Shown: in pieces, positions 53,546 to 61,127 of the stretch
How the letters are laid out: each line of letters opens with the position of its first letter
Position numbering within the stretch: position 1 is the stretch's first letter
NCBI GenBank assembly: GCA_020723105.1
Contig: DYJL01000010.1
Coordinates: 1-64,000, forward strand
Length of the DNA: 64,000 nucleotides
Reading direction: 5' to 3'
DNA from: Nitrospira japonica
Lineage (GTDB): Bacteria; Nitrospirota; Thermodesulfovibrionia; UBA6902
Notes under the pieces: generated by a model
The model's database searches: none
Told to the model about the DNA's origin: nothing
Seen by the model: only the letters and a program-made list of their open reading frames with translations
Position numbers and translations under genes: made by a program

Positions 53546-53797
53546 TCAGGTTTGTGGATACTTGCCTTGTTTGAAGAGGTCGTTCAAAACGGTCTCAACC
53601 TGCAGGGCTGTCAACCAGCCTTTTTCCAGCAAAATTCTTCCTATGAGCCTGTGGGGCTTGTTGGAAAGGTTGTCATCCATTTGTTCCGCAAGCGCTTCTT
53701 TGGCCTGTTGGACGGTTATGAAACCTTTATCTACTGCAATCTTGGCAAAGCGTGGACAATACTTTTCTGAAAGTTCCTTGTCAATATCATTTCCCAT
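53546..53797 (-). CDS. Small hypothetical protein, MshEN/GspE-N-like repeat
   Basis: The 83-residue protein contains FAKIAVDKGFITVQQAKEAL and RLIGRILLEKGWLTALQVET, two copies of an (L/I)G-x-(I/L)L-x-x-K-G-x-(I/L)T pattern seen at the N-terminus of type II/IV secretion ATPases. There is no ATPase domain. It stands alone and converges on rubrerythrin. The function is unknown; c-di-GMP binding, as in MshEN, is conceivable but unproven. The 122-bp gap to its right shows nothing. Confidence 0.65.
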   Translation of the reverse strand: MGNDIDKELSEKYCPRFAKIAVDKGFITVQQAKEALAEQMDDNLSNKPHRLIGRILLEKGWLTALQVETVLNDLFKQGKYPQT

Positions 53798-53919
53798 TCT
53801 CTGTTCTCCTTCTGAAAAGATAAATTTAAAAAAATGATTTTACGCTTTATGCAAAGTCAATATACCATATAACAATGTAAACGTAAACCCAAAAATATAT
53901 TTTCTGAGTAACGGATAAA

Positions 53920-54972
53920 TCATATTTCAATCAGTTTATAATCTAAATTCCCAAGCCCGATTTTCTTTGCGTACTCAAACTGGTGCTGATGTATTTTTAT
54001 CTTGCCGTTTCTTGAGAATATGTCGGCCTTTTTTGTAAGCATATCAAAACTGGCCTTATCCACAGACAGGATGTCCGTAGAAGTAAAGATGCCGATGTCT
54101 TCTGTTATCTTTGGGTCATTGCCTGCAATGCAGTCACACTCTTCTGTCACATCATATGCAAAATTTATAAATACCTTTCTTCTGATATGGGATAGTATTC
54201 CGGATGCATATTCAGCCATCCTCTCAGCAAAAGTGTTCTCATCTTCATGCCAATGGATGCTGACAGCATTAAACTTGCAGCATGCAATACATTCTCCGCA
54301 ACCGCCGCATATATTAGGATTGATAAAAGCCTTTCCCCTCATCTCTGAAATCGCTGACATGGGACATGACTCTATGCAGCAGCCGCACAGTGTACAGCGG
54401 GCGGCATCTATCACGGGCTTCATTGAGGAGTGCTGAATCTGCTTTCCCGCACGTGATGCCATACCCATACCTACATTTTTTATTGATGCTGAATACCCTG
54501 ACATCAGGTGGCCTGTGATATGTGACAGGACTATTAAATCCTGCATGACCGTGACAAGTGAAGGGATTCGGATTTCTTTTATATTCTTAAAATCCACTTT
54601 CCTGATTTTAGAGTCTGTACCAAAGACGCTGTCGGCGATAATGAAGGGGCAGCCCAGTTTGTCGGGTGTAAAGCCTTTTTGATATGCAAGGTTCATATGA
54701 TCCACTGCATTCTGTCTCTGACCCGTATAAATTACATTAGTGTCAAATACAAAAGGCTTGGCTCCGCGTCGTTTAAGATTTTCAACAAGGATCTTAACAA
54801 TCTCCGGCTTGATATACCCGGTGTTTTTCCTGTCGCCAACTGTTAATTTGAGGCCCACAAAGGCCCCCTTTTTAAACCGGGAAAAATATGCTTCTGTATT
54901 ATTCAAGATAGTCCTGAAACATTCATTTCTGCTTTTTTCCTCTAACGTGCTGAAGTAGACTTCTGATTTCAT
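53920..54972 (-). CDS. DUF362 protein with two 4Fe-4S clusters
   Basis: This 350-residue protein has an N-terminal DUF362 domain (FVGLKLTVGDRKNTGYIKPE near residue 33, FDTNVIYTGQRQ near 72) and a bacterial ferredoxin segment with two clusters: CTLCGCCIESCPMSAI near 189 and CGGCGECIACCKFNAV near 221. DUF362 proteins are linked to anaerobic electron transfer; the reaction is unknown. The start at 54972 follows AAAGGGG by 5 bases, better than the in-frame ATG at 54990. It begins 26 bp after the DUF2156 gene. Confidence 0.82.
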   Translation of the reverse strand: MKSEVYFSTLEEKSRNECFRTILNNTEAYFSRFKKGAFVGLKLTVGDRKNTGYIKPEIVKILVENLKRRGAKPFVFDTNVIYTGQRQNAVDHMNLAYQKGFTPDKLGCPFIIADSVFGTDSKIRKVDFKNIKEIRIPSLVTVMQDLIVLSHITGHLMSGYSASIKNVGMGMASRAGKQIQHSSMKPVIDAARCTLCGCCIESCPMSAISEMRGKAFINPNICGGCGECIACCKFNAVSIHWHEDENTFAERMAEYASGILSHIRRKVFINFAYDVTEECDCIAGNDPKITEDIGIFTSTDILSVDKASFDMLTKKADIFSRNGKIKIHQHQFEYAKKIGLGNLDYKLIEI

Positions 54973-54998
54973 TAAAACCCCTTTGTTCATAGACGGAG

Positions 54999-55901
54999 CT
55001 ATGCCCCGCCTCCAAGTTTTATCCTGTATTTTTTGACAAAATGTGCCGGGTTATAGGACATCTTTGCATGTCTTAGTCCGTCAATTCCCAGGTCCTGTTC
55101 GCGGTTTACATATGTACAATCACTGGCTTCATGCCTCAGAAATTCCTGATTAATAACCTGGTAAAGCCCGGGCATGTCAGCATTTGCCTTTTCAATATGT
55201 ATCACCATTGTATCTTTTAAAAATTTTTCTCCCAATGTAAGTGCTACTATGCGTTTGTCCACTCTTATTATTCCGCCTTTGATGTTCAGAGAGCTGAAGT
55301 GGTTCAGCATTTGTAAGATTGCGCAGCGCTCTTTCTTGAGTCCGGGATATTTCCCACAGTCTCTGACTTCGCACCAGTCGTCTTCAAATGCAAGACATTC
55401 ATCAATAAGTGCGGGAACAAGCGGTTCGTATTTATACTGATAAATGCTCTTAAACTTGTTTATCTTGTTTTTCTTATCGTGAAATTTATTGCCCTTCAAC
55501 CGCACCAGTTCCTTTACGAGATAAACATAGTCGAAATGCTCGCGCTCTTCCTCAATAACAAAATTTTCCTGACTCCCCAGACAGGTATTAACGAAACTTT
55601 CAGGAACTCTTTCCAGGCAAGGGTCTTTTGTATGCTTTTTCAGATAGCCGTATATCTCTTTTAATACATCTGAAATCTGTGAATTGCCAACCGGGCAGAA
55701 AACAGATACAGGTTCTGTATCTTTAAGTATAATCAGGTTGCCATAAAGCAGAGACAGTTTAAAATTGTAAGCCTTTCTGAATGCAAATATGTTGGTGAAA
55801 TTATACTCAGAGGCTTCGAGAGGATATTTTGACAGGAAGTCTTTGAATATCTCCTGACGGGACAAGTTTACATCTATAAAATCCGGGAATTCTGGCAACA
55901 T
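54999..55901 (-). CDS. DUF2156 (MprF C-terminal-like) protein
   Basis: This 300-residue protein is a DUF2156 domain, a double GNAT-like fold related to the lysyl/alanyl-transferase half of MprF. Seen are EYNFTNIFAFRKAYNFKLSL near residue 31, FDYVYLVKELVRLKGNKFHD-like text near 120, and HIEKANADMPGLYQVINQEF near 242. It may move an aminoacyl group to a lipid or peptide. The upstream in-frame start at 55922 is TTG without a ribosome site, so I use the ATG at 55901. It is paired with the DUF362 gene. Confidence 0.8.
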   Translation of the reverse strand: MLPEFPDFIDVNLSRQEIFKDFLSKYPLEASEYNFTNIFAFRKAYNFKLSLLYGNLIILKDTEPVSVFCPVGNSQISDVLKEIYGYLKKHTKDPCLERVPESFVNTCLGSQENFVIEEEREHFDYVYLVKELVRLKGNKFHDKKNKINKFKSIYQYKYEPLVPALIDECLAFEDDWCEVRDCGKYPGLKKERCAILQMLNHFSSLNIKGGIIRVDKRIVALTLGEKFLKDTMVIHIEKANADMPGLYQVINQEFLRHEASDCTYVNREQDLGIDGLRHAKMSYNPAHFVKKYRIKLGGGA

Positions 55902-56026
55902 TGTAATCTCATTATATCTCAAACGAGGAAGCGCTTAAAAGAGCGCGAATTGTTTATACGGGATGTGCGGGGAATGTTGAAGCAGAGTTCCTTGCGAAAA
56001 GATTTCATTCAGATTTAATAAAAAAA

Positions 56027-56103
<77 letters not shown>

Positions 56104-56185
56104 AGCCAAGGGATAAGGATTAGGGATTAAGAGATAGTGGTCAGATGCTGCTTAATCCATATCCCTTAACCCTTAATCCACTGTT
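56104..56185. repeat. Inverted low-complexity repeat between two tRNAs
   Basis: GGATAAGGATTAGGGATTAA on the left faces CTTAATCCATATCCCTTAAC and CCTTAATCC on the right, a partly paired repeat made of TTAGGGA/TTAATCC-like units of about 7 bases. It lies inside the tRNA-Val/tRNA-Asp transcript and could form a processing hairpin. Confidence 0.6.
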
Positions 56186-56190
56186 ATAAA

Positions 56191-56266
56191 TGGTAGGCGG
56201 AACAGGGCTCGAACCTGTGACCCCAGCCTTGTAAGGGCTGTGCTCTCCCAACTGAGCTATCCGCCC
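56191..56266 (-). tRNA. tRNA-Val (anticodon TAC)
   Basis: Acceptor stem GGGCGGA pairs with TCCGCCT (one G-T pair), discriminator A, encoded CCA at 56193-56191. The anticodon stem CAGCC/GGCTG encloses CTTACAA, giving TAC. It is transcribed before tRNA-Asp. Confidence 0.95.
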
Positions 56267-56400
56267 GTCATGATTCTTCAGATTGAATAATATAACAGAT
56301 ACGCAGGGAAAAATTAAACCCTGTTTGATAAAAACACAGTTATTAAGATACAATTACTTAACTTTTACACTGTTTATGAAACCATAGAAGGATAAAGTAC

Positions 56401-57180
56401 ATGAAAAAAGTTTTACTGGTTTTTGCAAGCATTTTTTTTATAGTAGCATGCTCCTCCAATAAAACAGCGCTAAAGGAAAACCAGCCATTTAATGCCGAGG
56501 AGTCATTTAAAAAGGCAAATAACCTGATGGAACAACGTTCTTATGAAGAGGCCCGGGGGATTTTTGAAGATATTAAGGCCCGGGACGCCTCTCAACAATA
56601 TGCAGCCCTGGCAAAATTGCGCATTGCTGATACTTATTTTGAGGACGGCTCTTACGAAGAAGCTGTAACCGAATACGAAACCTTTCTTGAAGCAGATCCA
56701 TATAATAAATATGCTTCATATGCCCAATATAAGCTTGCCATGAGTTTCTTTAAACAGATAAAAGGGGTTGATATCAGTTATTCGACAGCACAAAGGGCCT
56801 TGAAAGAGTTTGAAAAACTCCAGAGAAATTACCCAAGAAATCCATATATGGATGTTACCGAGAGCAGGATAACTGCATGCCGGCGCATGCTTGCTGAATA
56901 TGAATTTTATGTGGGAAGTTTTTACTTTAACAAGGGCTCTTATGAAGCGGCAGCGCAGCGTTTCAATAATCTGCTTAGTAATTATCCTGACTCCTTAAAA
57001 GAACCGGAGGCGTTGTATTACCTTGGTCTCTCCTACGAAAACATGGGGCAGAGGGGCCTGGCTCTGAAAAGCTTACAAGCCCTCATCGAGAAATTTCCAT
57101 CATTAGCAGTTTCCAGGGATGCAAAAAAACATCTGGCTTCATTTAGTTATCTGATAATTAAAAGTAACAGCGAGAAGTGA
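56401..57180 (+). CDS. bamD: Outer-membrane assembly lipoprotein BamD
   Basis: BamD is the essential partner of BamA. The 259-residue protein begins with a lipoprotein signal (VLLVFASIFFIVACSS, Cys17) and contains five TPR-like helical pairs: AEESFKKANNLMEQRSYEEA near residue 32, YEEAVTEYETFLEADPYNKY, and FYFNKGSYEAAAQRFNNLL near 182. GAAGGA precedes the ATG. Its stop overlaps the GTG of the siroheme gene (GTGA). Confidence 0.9.
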   Translation: MKKVLLVFASIFFIVACSSNKTALKENQPFNAEESFKKANNLMEQRSYEEARGIFEDIKARDASQQYAALAKLRIADTYFEDGSYEEAVTEYETFLEADPYNKYASYAQYKLAMSFFKQIKGVDISYSTAQRALKEFEKLQRNYPRNPYMDVTESRITACRRMLAEYEFYVGSFYFNKGSYEAAAQRFNNLLSNYPDSLKEPEALYYLGLSYENMGQRGLALKSLQALIEKFPSLAVSRDAKKHLASFSYLIIKSNSEK

Positions 57181-57800
57181 AATATTATCCAGTCTTCCTG
57201 AATCTCAAAGGTAAAAATGTTGTTGTAATAGGCGGCGGCAGGGTTGCGGAAAGAAAGGCGCGTATGCTTATAAAAGCAGGCGCTTCGGTAAGGATAATAA
57301 GCCCTTCCCTTACACATAATCTGAAAAAACTGCACGAGGCCGGCAAACTCACATATATAAAACGAACTTATAAAAAAGGAGACCTCAGGAAAGCCTTTCT
57401 CGTAATTGCCGCTACTTCCTCGCAACAAATAAATACAAAGATAGCAAACGATGCAGAATTTCTGATTAATGTGATTGATATGCCGTCAGAGGGAAATTTT
57501 ATTGCTCCTTCCGTTGTCAACCGCGGACCGCTGACAATTGCCATCTCAACAGAAGGCGCAAGTCCTGCGATAGCAAAGGCTCTCAGAATGGAAATGGAAC
57601 AGCTTTATGGTGCAGAGTTTGCACGGTATCTGAAGTTTACTGAGGTAATACGACAGAGGGCCATAAAGAAAATTACAGACAATAAAAAGAGAGAACGCTT
57701 TCTTAAATCCCTTGCATCTGCAGAGAAATTGAGGTCTCTCAGAACCAAAGGATTCCGCGCTGTATCTACAGCAGTATTAACCGCCTTTGATAATCTCTAA
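57177..57800 (+). CDS. Precorrin-2 dehydrogenase / siroheme synthase N-domain
   Basis: This 207-residue protein oxidises precorrin-2 to sirohydrochlorin, and may also insert iron to give siroheme. The NAD motif is VVVIGGGRVAERKARMLI near residue 14; VIDMPSEGNFIAPSVVNRGP near 98 and ISTEGASPAIAKALR near 121 are family hallmarks (Met8/CysG N-terminal type). There is no C-terminal methyltransferase domain. It feeds siroheme, heme and, through sirohydrochlorin, the cobalamin route represented at 61 kb. Confidence 0.9.
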   Translation: MKYYPVFLNLKGKNVVVIGGGRVAERKARMLIKAGASVRIISPSLTHNLKKLHEAGKLTYIKRTYKKGDLRKAFLVIAATSSQQINTKIANDAEFLINVIDMPSEGNFIAPSVVNRGPLTIAISTEGASPAIAKALRMEMEQLYGAEFARYLKFTEVIRQRAIKKITDNKKRERFLKSLASAEKLRSLRTKGFRAVSTAVLTAFDNL

Positions 57801-58195
57801 ATTCCGGCTACTGATACTATTTCATTGTGGATTCTTTCAGCTTCTTCACGGTTGCCAAATGTTCCAACTCTAACGCCGATGGAAGAAACCTTCTGCCCCA
57901 TGTCTTTCAATGAAATAAGAACCCTGGTTCCATCTTTCCTGACGGCCTCGATATCACCCTTGGCGCCTTCGTTCAGACTTCCTGATATGCTGATCTGAAG
58001 GTTAGCAAGCGCAGCATGAGTAGCGTCCCAGGCCTTTTTATATTCAAGGGGGTATTGCCTTTCAAGTTTGCCTTCTATAAATTTATATGTACCTACACCT
58101 ACACCAGCGCCCAATCCCCCTATCAGCAATACTTCGCATCCCCATAAAACCGTGAGTGATAATAACAAGGCTACCAATCTTGCAACTTTTTTCAT
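57797..58195 (-). CDS. DUF3568 family lipoprotein
   Basis: A lipoprotein signal (VARLVALLLSLTVLWGCEVL, Cys20) and a glycine-rich segment (IGGLGAGVGVGTYKFIEG) precede a roughly 90-residue DUF3568 domain with YPLEYKKAWDATHAAL and SIGVRVGTFGNREEAERI. Members are small periplasmic lipoproteins without known function. It converges on the siroheme gene with a 4-bp overlap. Confidence 0.75.
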   Translation of the reverse strand: MKKVARLVALLLSLTVLWGCEVLLIGGLGAGVGVGTYKFIEGKLERQYPLEYKKAWDATHAALANLQISISGSLNEGAKGDIEAVRKDGTRVLISLKDMGQKVSSIGVRVGTFGNREEAERIHNEIVSVAGI

Positions 58196-58284
58196 AGACC
58201 CTCCTCTGTTTTTAAACTATTAAAGAGATAACAAAAATTAAGATAAATTACAAGTAAAAAATTAAACCTGTCATAAATGCCGTT

Positions 58285-58902
58285 ATGTTAAAATTGACCA
58301 TGCTGATTTTGTCTTTTACAAAAAAAAATTTCAACAGTATTTTTACAAAGGCATCGGAGATACTTAAAAACGGAGGTATTATAGCATATCCCACAGAAAG
58401 CTTTTACGCACTTGGAGTTCTGGCAACAGACGAGGATGCAATTAAAAAACTATATGACCTCAAAAACAGGCCGGCAGATAAACCCCTGCCGATAATTATT
58501 GGTGATATCAACCTGCTCGCCTCAGTTGTCAAAGAGATTCCAGATCAGGCGAAAGATCTGATAGTAAATTATTGGCCCGGGCCCTTAACTCTGATATTTG
58601 ATGCGCAGGATAACATTCCTGATTTATTAACCGGCGGCCAGAGAAAGCTGGCAGTAAGAATCCCTGGTGAAAGTGTGGCTTTCCATATGGCAAAAGCCTT
58701 GAAAGTCCCCATTACATCTACCAGCGCCAATCCATCAGGATTTCCACCGGCTGACGAACCCGATACAATTTTGAAATACTTTGACGATAAAATAGATATG
58801 ATTATTGACGGAGGAAAAACTCCGGGTGGAAAACCGTCTACAATCATTGACGTCACTGTTATGCCGCCGAAGATTTTAAGAGAGGGAGCGGTCAGCTTAT
58901 AA
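58285..58902 (+). CDS. Threonylcarbamoyl-AMP synthase (Sua5/YciO/YrdC family)
   Basis: This domain makes threonylcarbamoyl-AMP for the t6A37 modification of ANN-decoding tRNAs. Visible are IIAYPTESFYALGVLATDED near residue 32, KLYDLKNRPADKPLPIII near 54, and SVAFHMAKALKVPITSTSAN near 131, followed by PSGFPPADEPD. No ribosome site is clear at either the ATG at 58285 or the in-frame ATG at 58303. Length (205) fits TsaC rather than full Sua5. It converges on the phosphate transporter with an 11-bp overlap. Confidence 0.9.
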   Translation: MLKLTMLILSFTKKNFNSIFTKASEILKNGGIIAYPTESFYALGVLATDEDAIKKLYDLKNRPADKPLPIIIGDINLLASVVKEIPDQAKDLIVNYWPGPLTLIFDAQDNIPDLLTGGQRKLAVRIPGESVAFHMAKALKVPITSTSANPSGFPPADEPDTILKYFDDKIDMIIDGGKTPGGKPSTIIDVTVMPPKILREGAVSL

Positions 58903-59884
58903 GACTCAAGCCCCTGTAGATCAGCCAGGCCAGGATTGCGCACATGGGCAGAGTCAGTATCCATGCCACTACAATATTCCTTGCTATTCCCCAACGGACT
59001 GCCGAAGCCCTCTTGGTAGAACCCACCCCCATAATGGTTGATGAAATTATGTGTGTTGTTGAAAGCGGAAGTCCTATCCTTGAGGCAATCTCTATTACGG
59101 TTGCTGCTGCTGTCTCGGCCGCAAAACCATGGATAGGCTGCATATGGACCAGTCTTACTCCAAGTGTCTTTATAATCCTCCAGCCGCCTAAAGCCGTGCC
59201 GAGCGCCATGGCCACTGCACAGAGAATCATTACCCAATAGGGGACGTGGAAGTCCGGAAGCTTATAGTAGCTTATAAGCGCCATGGTTATAATACCCATT
59301 GTTTTCTGGGCGTCATTATTGCCGTGGCTGAAGGCCATATAAGCCGCTGATACTATCTGAAGCCTGTTGAAGAATGAATTTACAAATGCGATGGGCGACC
59401 GTCCAAAGAGCCACATGAGCAGCAGCATTAACAGAAAACCCAGGGCAAAACCGACGATGGGAGAAAAGATTAGCCCTATCAGAACCTTGTATACGCCTTT
59501 CTGAAGGATAACTTCTGTTCCTGCGGTTGCTGTTGCTGCACCGAGTATGCTTGCCAAAAGCGCATGGCTTGAAGATGTAGGCAGTCCGAAATACCAGGTG
59601 ATTAAATCCCATATGATTGCAGACAGAAGGGCTGAGACTACTGTGAGCTGCGTGACACTTGCTGTCTCCACGAGGCCTGCTCCGACTGTTTTAGCCACTG
59701 CTGTGCCAGTCAGGGCGCCAATTAAATTCAATATTGCAGCCATTGAAACAGCCACCCGGGGCGAAAGCACCCTTGTTGATACTGATGTGGCTATTGCATT
59801 TGCTGTATCGTGGAAACCATTTATGAAATCAAAAATGGTAGCAAGTACGATTACACATACAAGGAGAGAATATGTATCATGCAT
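58892..59884 (-). CDS. PiT family inorganic phosphate transporter
   Basis: This 330-residue membrane protein has about ten transmembrane spans and the duplicated PiT signature: DFINGFHDTANAIATSVSTR near residue 20 and AAYMAFSHGNNDAQKTMGII near 180, plus the C-terminal GLPLSTTHIISSTIMGVGST. It takes up phosphate, usually as a metal-phosphate complex driven by protons or sodium. It overlaps the upstream DUF47 gene by 8 bp; that pair is a common transporter/regulator unit. Confidence 0.93.
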   Translation of the reverse strand: MHDTYSLLVCVIVLATIFDFINGFHDTANAIATSVSTRVLSPRVAVSMAAILNLIGALTGTAVAKTVGAGLVETASVTQLTVVSALLSAIIWDLITWYFGLPTSSSHALLASILGAATATAGTEVILQKGVYKVLIGLIFSPIVGFALGFLLMLLLMWLFGRSPIAFVNSFFNRLQIVSAAYMAFSHGNNDAQKTMGIITMALISYYKLPDFHVPYWVMILCAVAMALGTALGGWRIIKTLGVRLVHMQPIHGFAAETAAATVIEIASRIGLPLSTTHIISSTIMGVGSTKRASAVRWGIARNIVVAWILTLPMCAILAWLIYRGLSLIS

Positions 59885-60500
59885 GTTTAAGGACTATGCC
59901 TTCGAGGATATTTGCAACGTCTTCACATGTGTCGCTGGCGTCTTCAAGGTGTTCAAAAACCTCTTTCCATTTAATCACGAGGATAGGGTCTTTTATGTTA
60001 TCGAACAATTTGACAAGCGCCTCCCGGAAGATTCTGTCACCCCTGTTTTCGAGCCTGTTTATTTCGATGCAATATTCCTGGATATATGAGTATTTTTTAT
60101 CCTTGAGACAGTTGATGGCCTTGCTGATTATCTCTGTTGTTTCGTGAAGCGTCTTTGAAAGGTCTACAGCCTCAGGCGGAGGATTGTTTAGCCTGAATAA
60201 AACGGCCCTGTCAGCCGACGCCCATATTAAATCAAGGACATCGTCCAGACGGCTTATAAGGGCGTGAATGTCCTCCCTGTCAAGAGGTGTAATGAAGGTC
60301 TTATTGAGCCGTCTCATTACCTCGTGGGTGATCATATCTCCTTCCTGCTCGGCTTCGTATATCTCTTTTGCTCTGGTTTCGGCAGCTTCAAAATTGCCCA
60401 TCATGTCAACAAGCGAGGCTGCGCCTCTGTTAACATTCTCAGAGGCTTTTTTAAACATTTCGAAGAAATCAATTTCCTTTGGAAAAATTTTCTTTATCAT
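59877..60500 (-). CDS. DUF47 (PhoU-like) accessory protein of the Pit transporter
   Basis: This 207-residue all-helical protein is a DUF47 member: FFEMFKKASENVNRGAASLV near residue 11, EIYEAEQEGDMITHEVMRRL near 46 and FITPLDREDIHALISRLDDV near 69 with the acidic metal motifs of PhoU-like bundles. Such proteins modulate Pit activity. Gene overlap with the transporter supports this. It is probably the first gene of the leftward pair; the promoter should lie at 60501-60560. Confidence 0.9.
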   Translation of the reverse strand: MIKKIFPKEIDFFEMFKKASENVNRGAASLVDMMGNFEAAETRAKEIYEAEQEGDMITHEVMRRLNKTFITPLDREDIHALISRLDDVLDLIWASADRAVLFRLNNPPPEAVDLSKTLHETTEIISKAINCLKDKKYSYIQEYCIEINRLENRGDRIFREALVKLFDNIKDPILVIKWKEVFEHLEDASDTCEDVANILEGIVLKHA

Positions 60501-60581
60501 AGGGTATTATTTTCTTTATATTGTTGGTTAAAAGAATACTAAAATATATAATTAAAGTCAATTTGAAGAACGGAGTTTATT

Positions 60582-61127
60582 GTGAATAGAATAACCCCCC
60601 AGCCCGTGAAATTGTTTGTCGGAATGCTTTCCCAGGATGAGTCTCTGCTGAATCAGATTGAGGAAACACTTCAGAGGATTTTTGGCCGTGTTGATATGGC
60701 AAGCCCCGTCTGGCAGTGGGAGCATACAAAGTATTATTCAAAAGAAATGGGGACCGGTTTAAAAAGGAAATTTATCTTTTTTCAGAAACTTATAAATCCA
60801 GAGACTGTTTCCGGGATAAAACTAAAAACCATAGAACTGGAAAAACAGTTTCTGAATGAGAATGGCGGAAGGAGGATAAACCTGGATCCCGGCTATATTG
60901 ATGCAGCAAAGGTCGTTCTGGTTTCGACCAAAGACTTTTCACACAGGATTTATCTTGGCAACGGCATATATGGAGAAGTGACACTCATTTATTCAGGCAA
61001 TAATTATCAGATACTGCCGTACACTTATCCTGATTTCAGGACCGAAGAGTATTTTGAAATTTTCAGGAAAGCGAGAGAGATTTATAAGAAAACAAAAGAT
61101 GATCAATCTCATCGATCAGCTCTTTAA
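60582..61127 (+). CDS. DUF4416 family protein
   Basis: This 181-residue protein matches DUF4416: PQPVKLFVGMLSQDESLL near residue 6, SPVWQWEHTKYYSKEMG near 41, GRRINLDPGYIDAAKVVLVS near 96 and YTYPDFRTEEYFEIFRKARE. The family is frequent in anaerobes and has no known function. The start is GTG with CGGAG 6 bases upstream. Its last 65 bp overlap the end of the cobalamin fusion gene on the other strand. Confidence 0.82.
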   Translation: MNRITPQPVKLFVGMLSQDESLLNQIEETLQRIFGRVDMASPVWQWEHTKYYSKEMGTGLKRKFIFFQKLINPETVSGIKLKTIELEKQFLNENGGRRINLDPGYIDAAKVVLVSTKDFSHRIYLGNGIYGEVTLIYSGNNYQILPYTYPDFRTEEYFEIFRKAREIYKKTKDDQSHRSAL

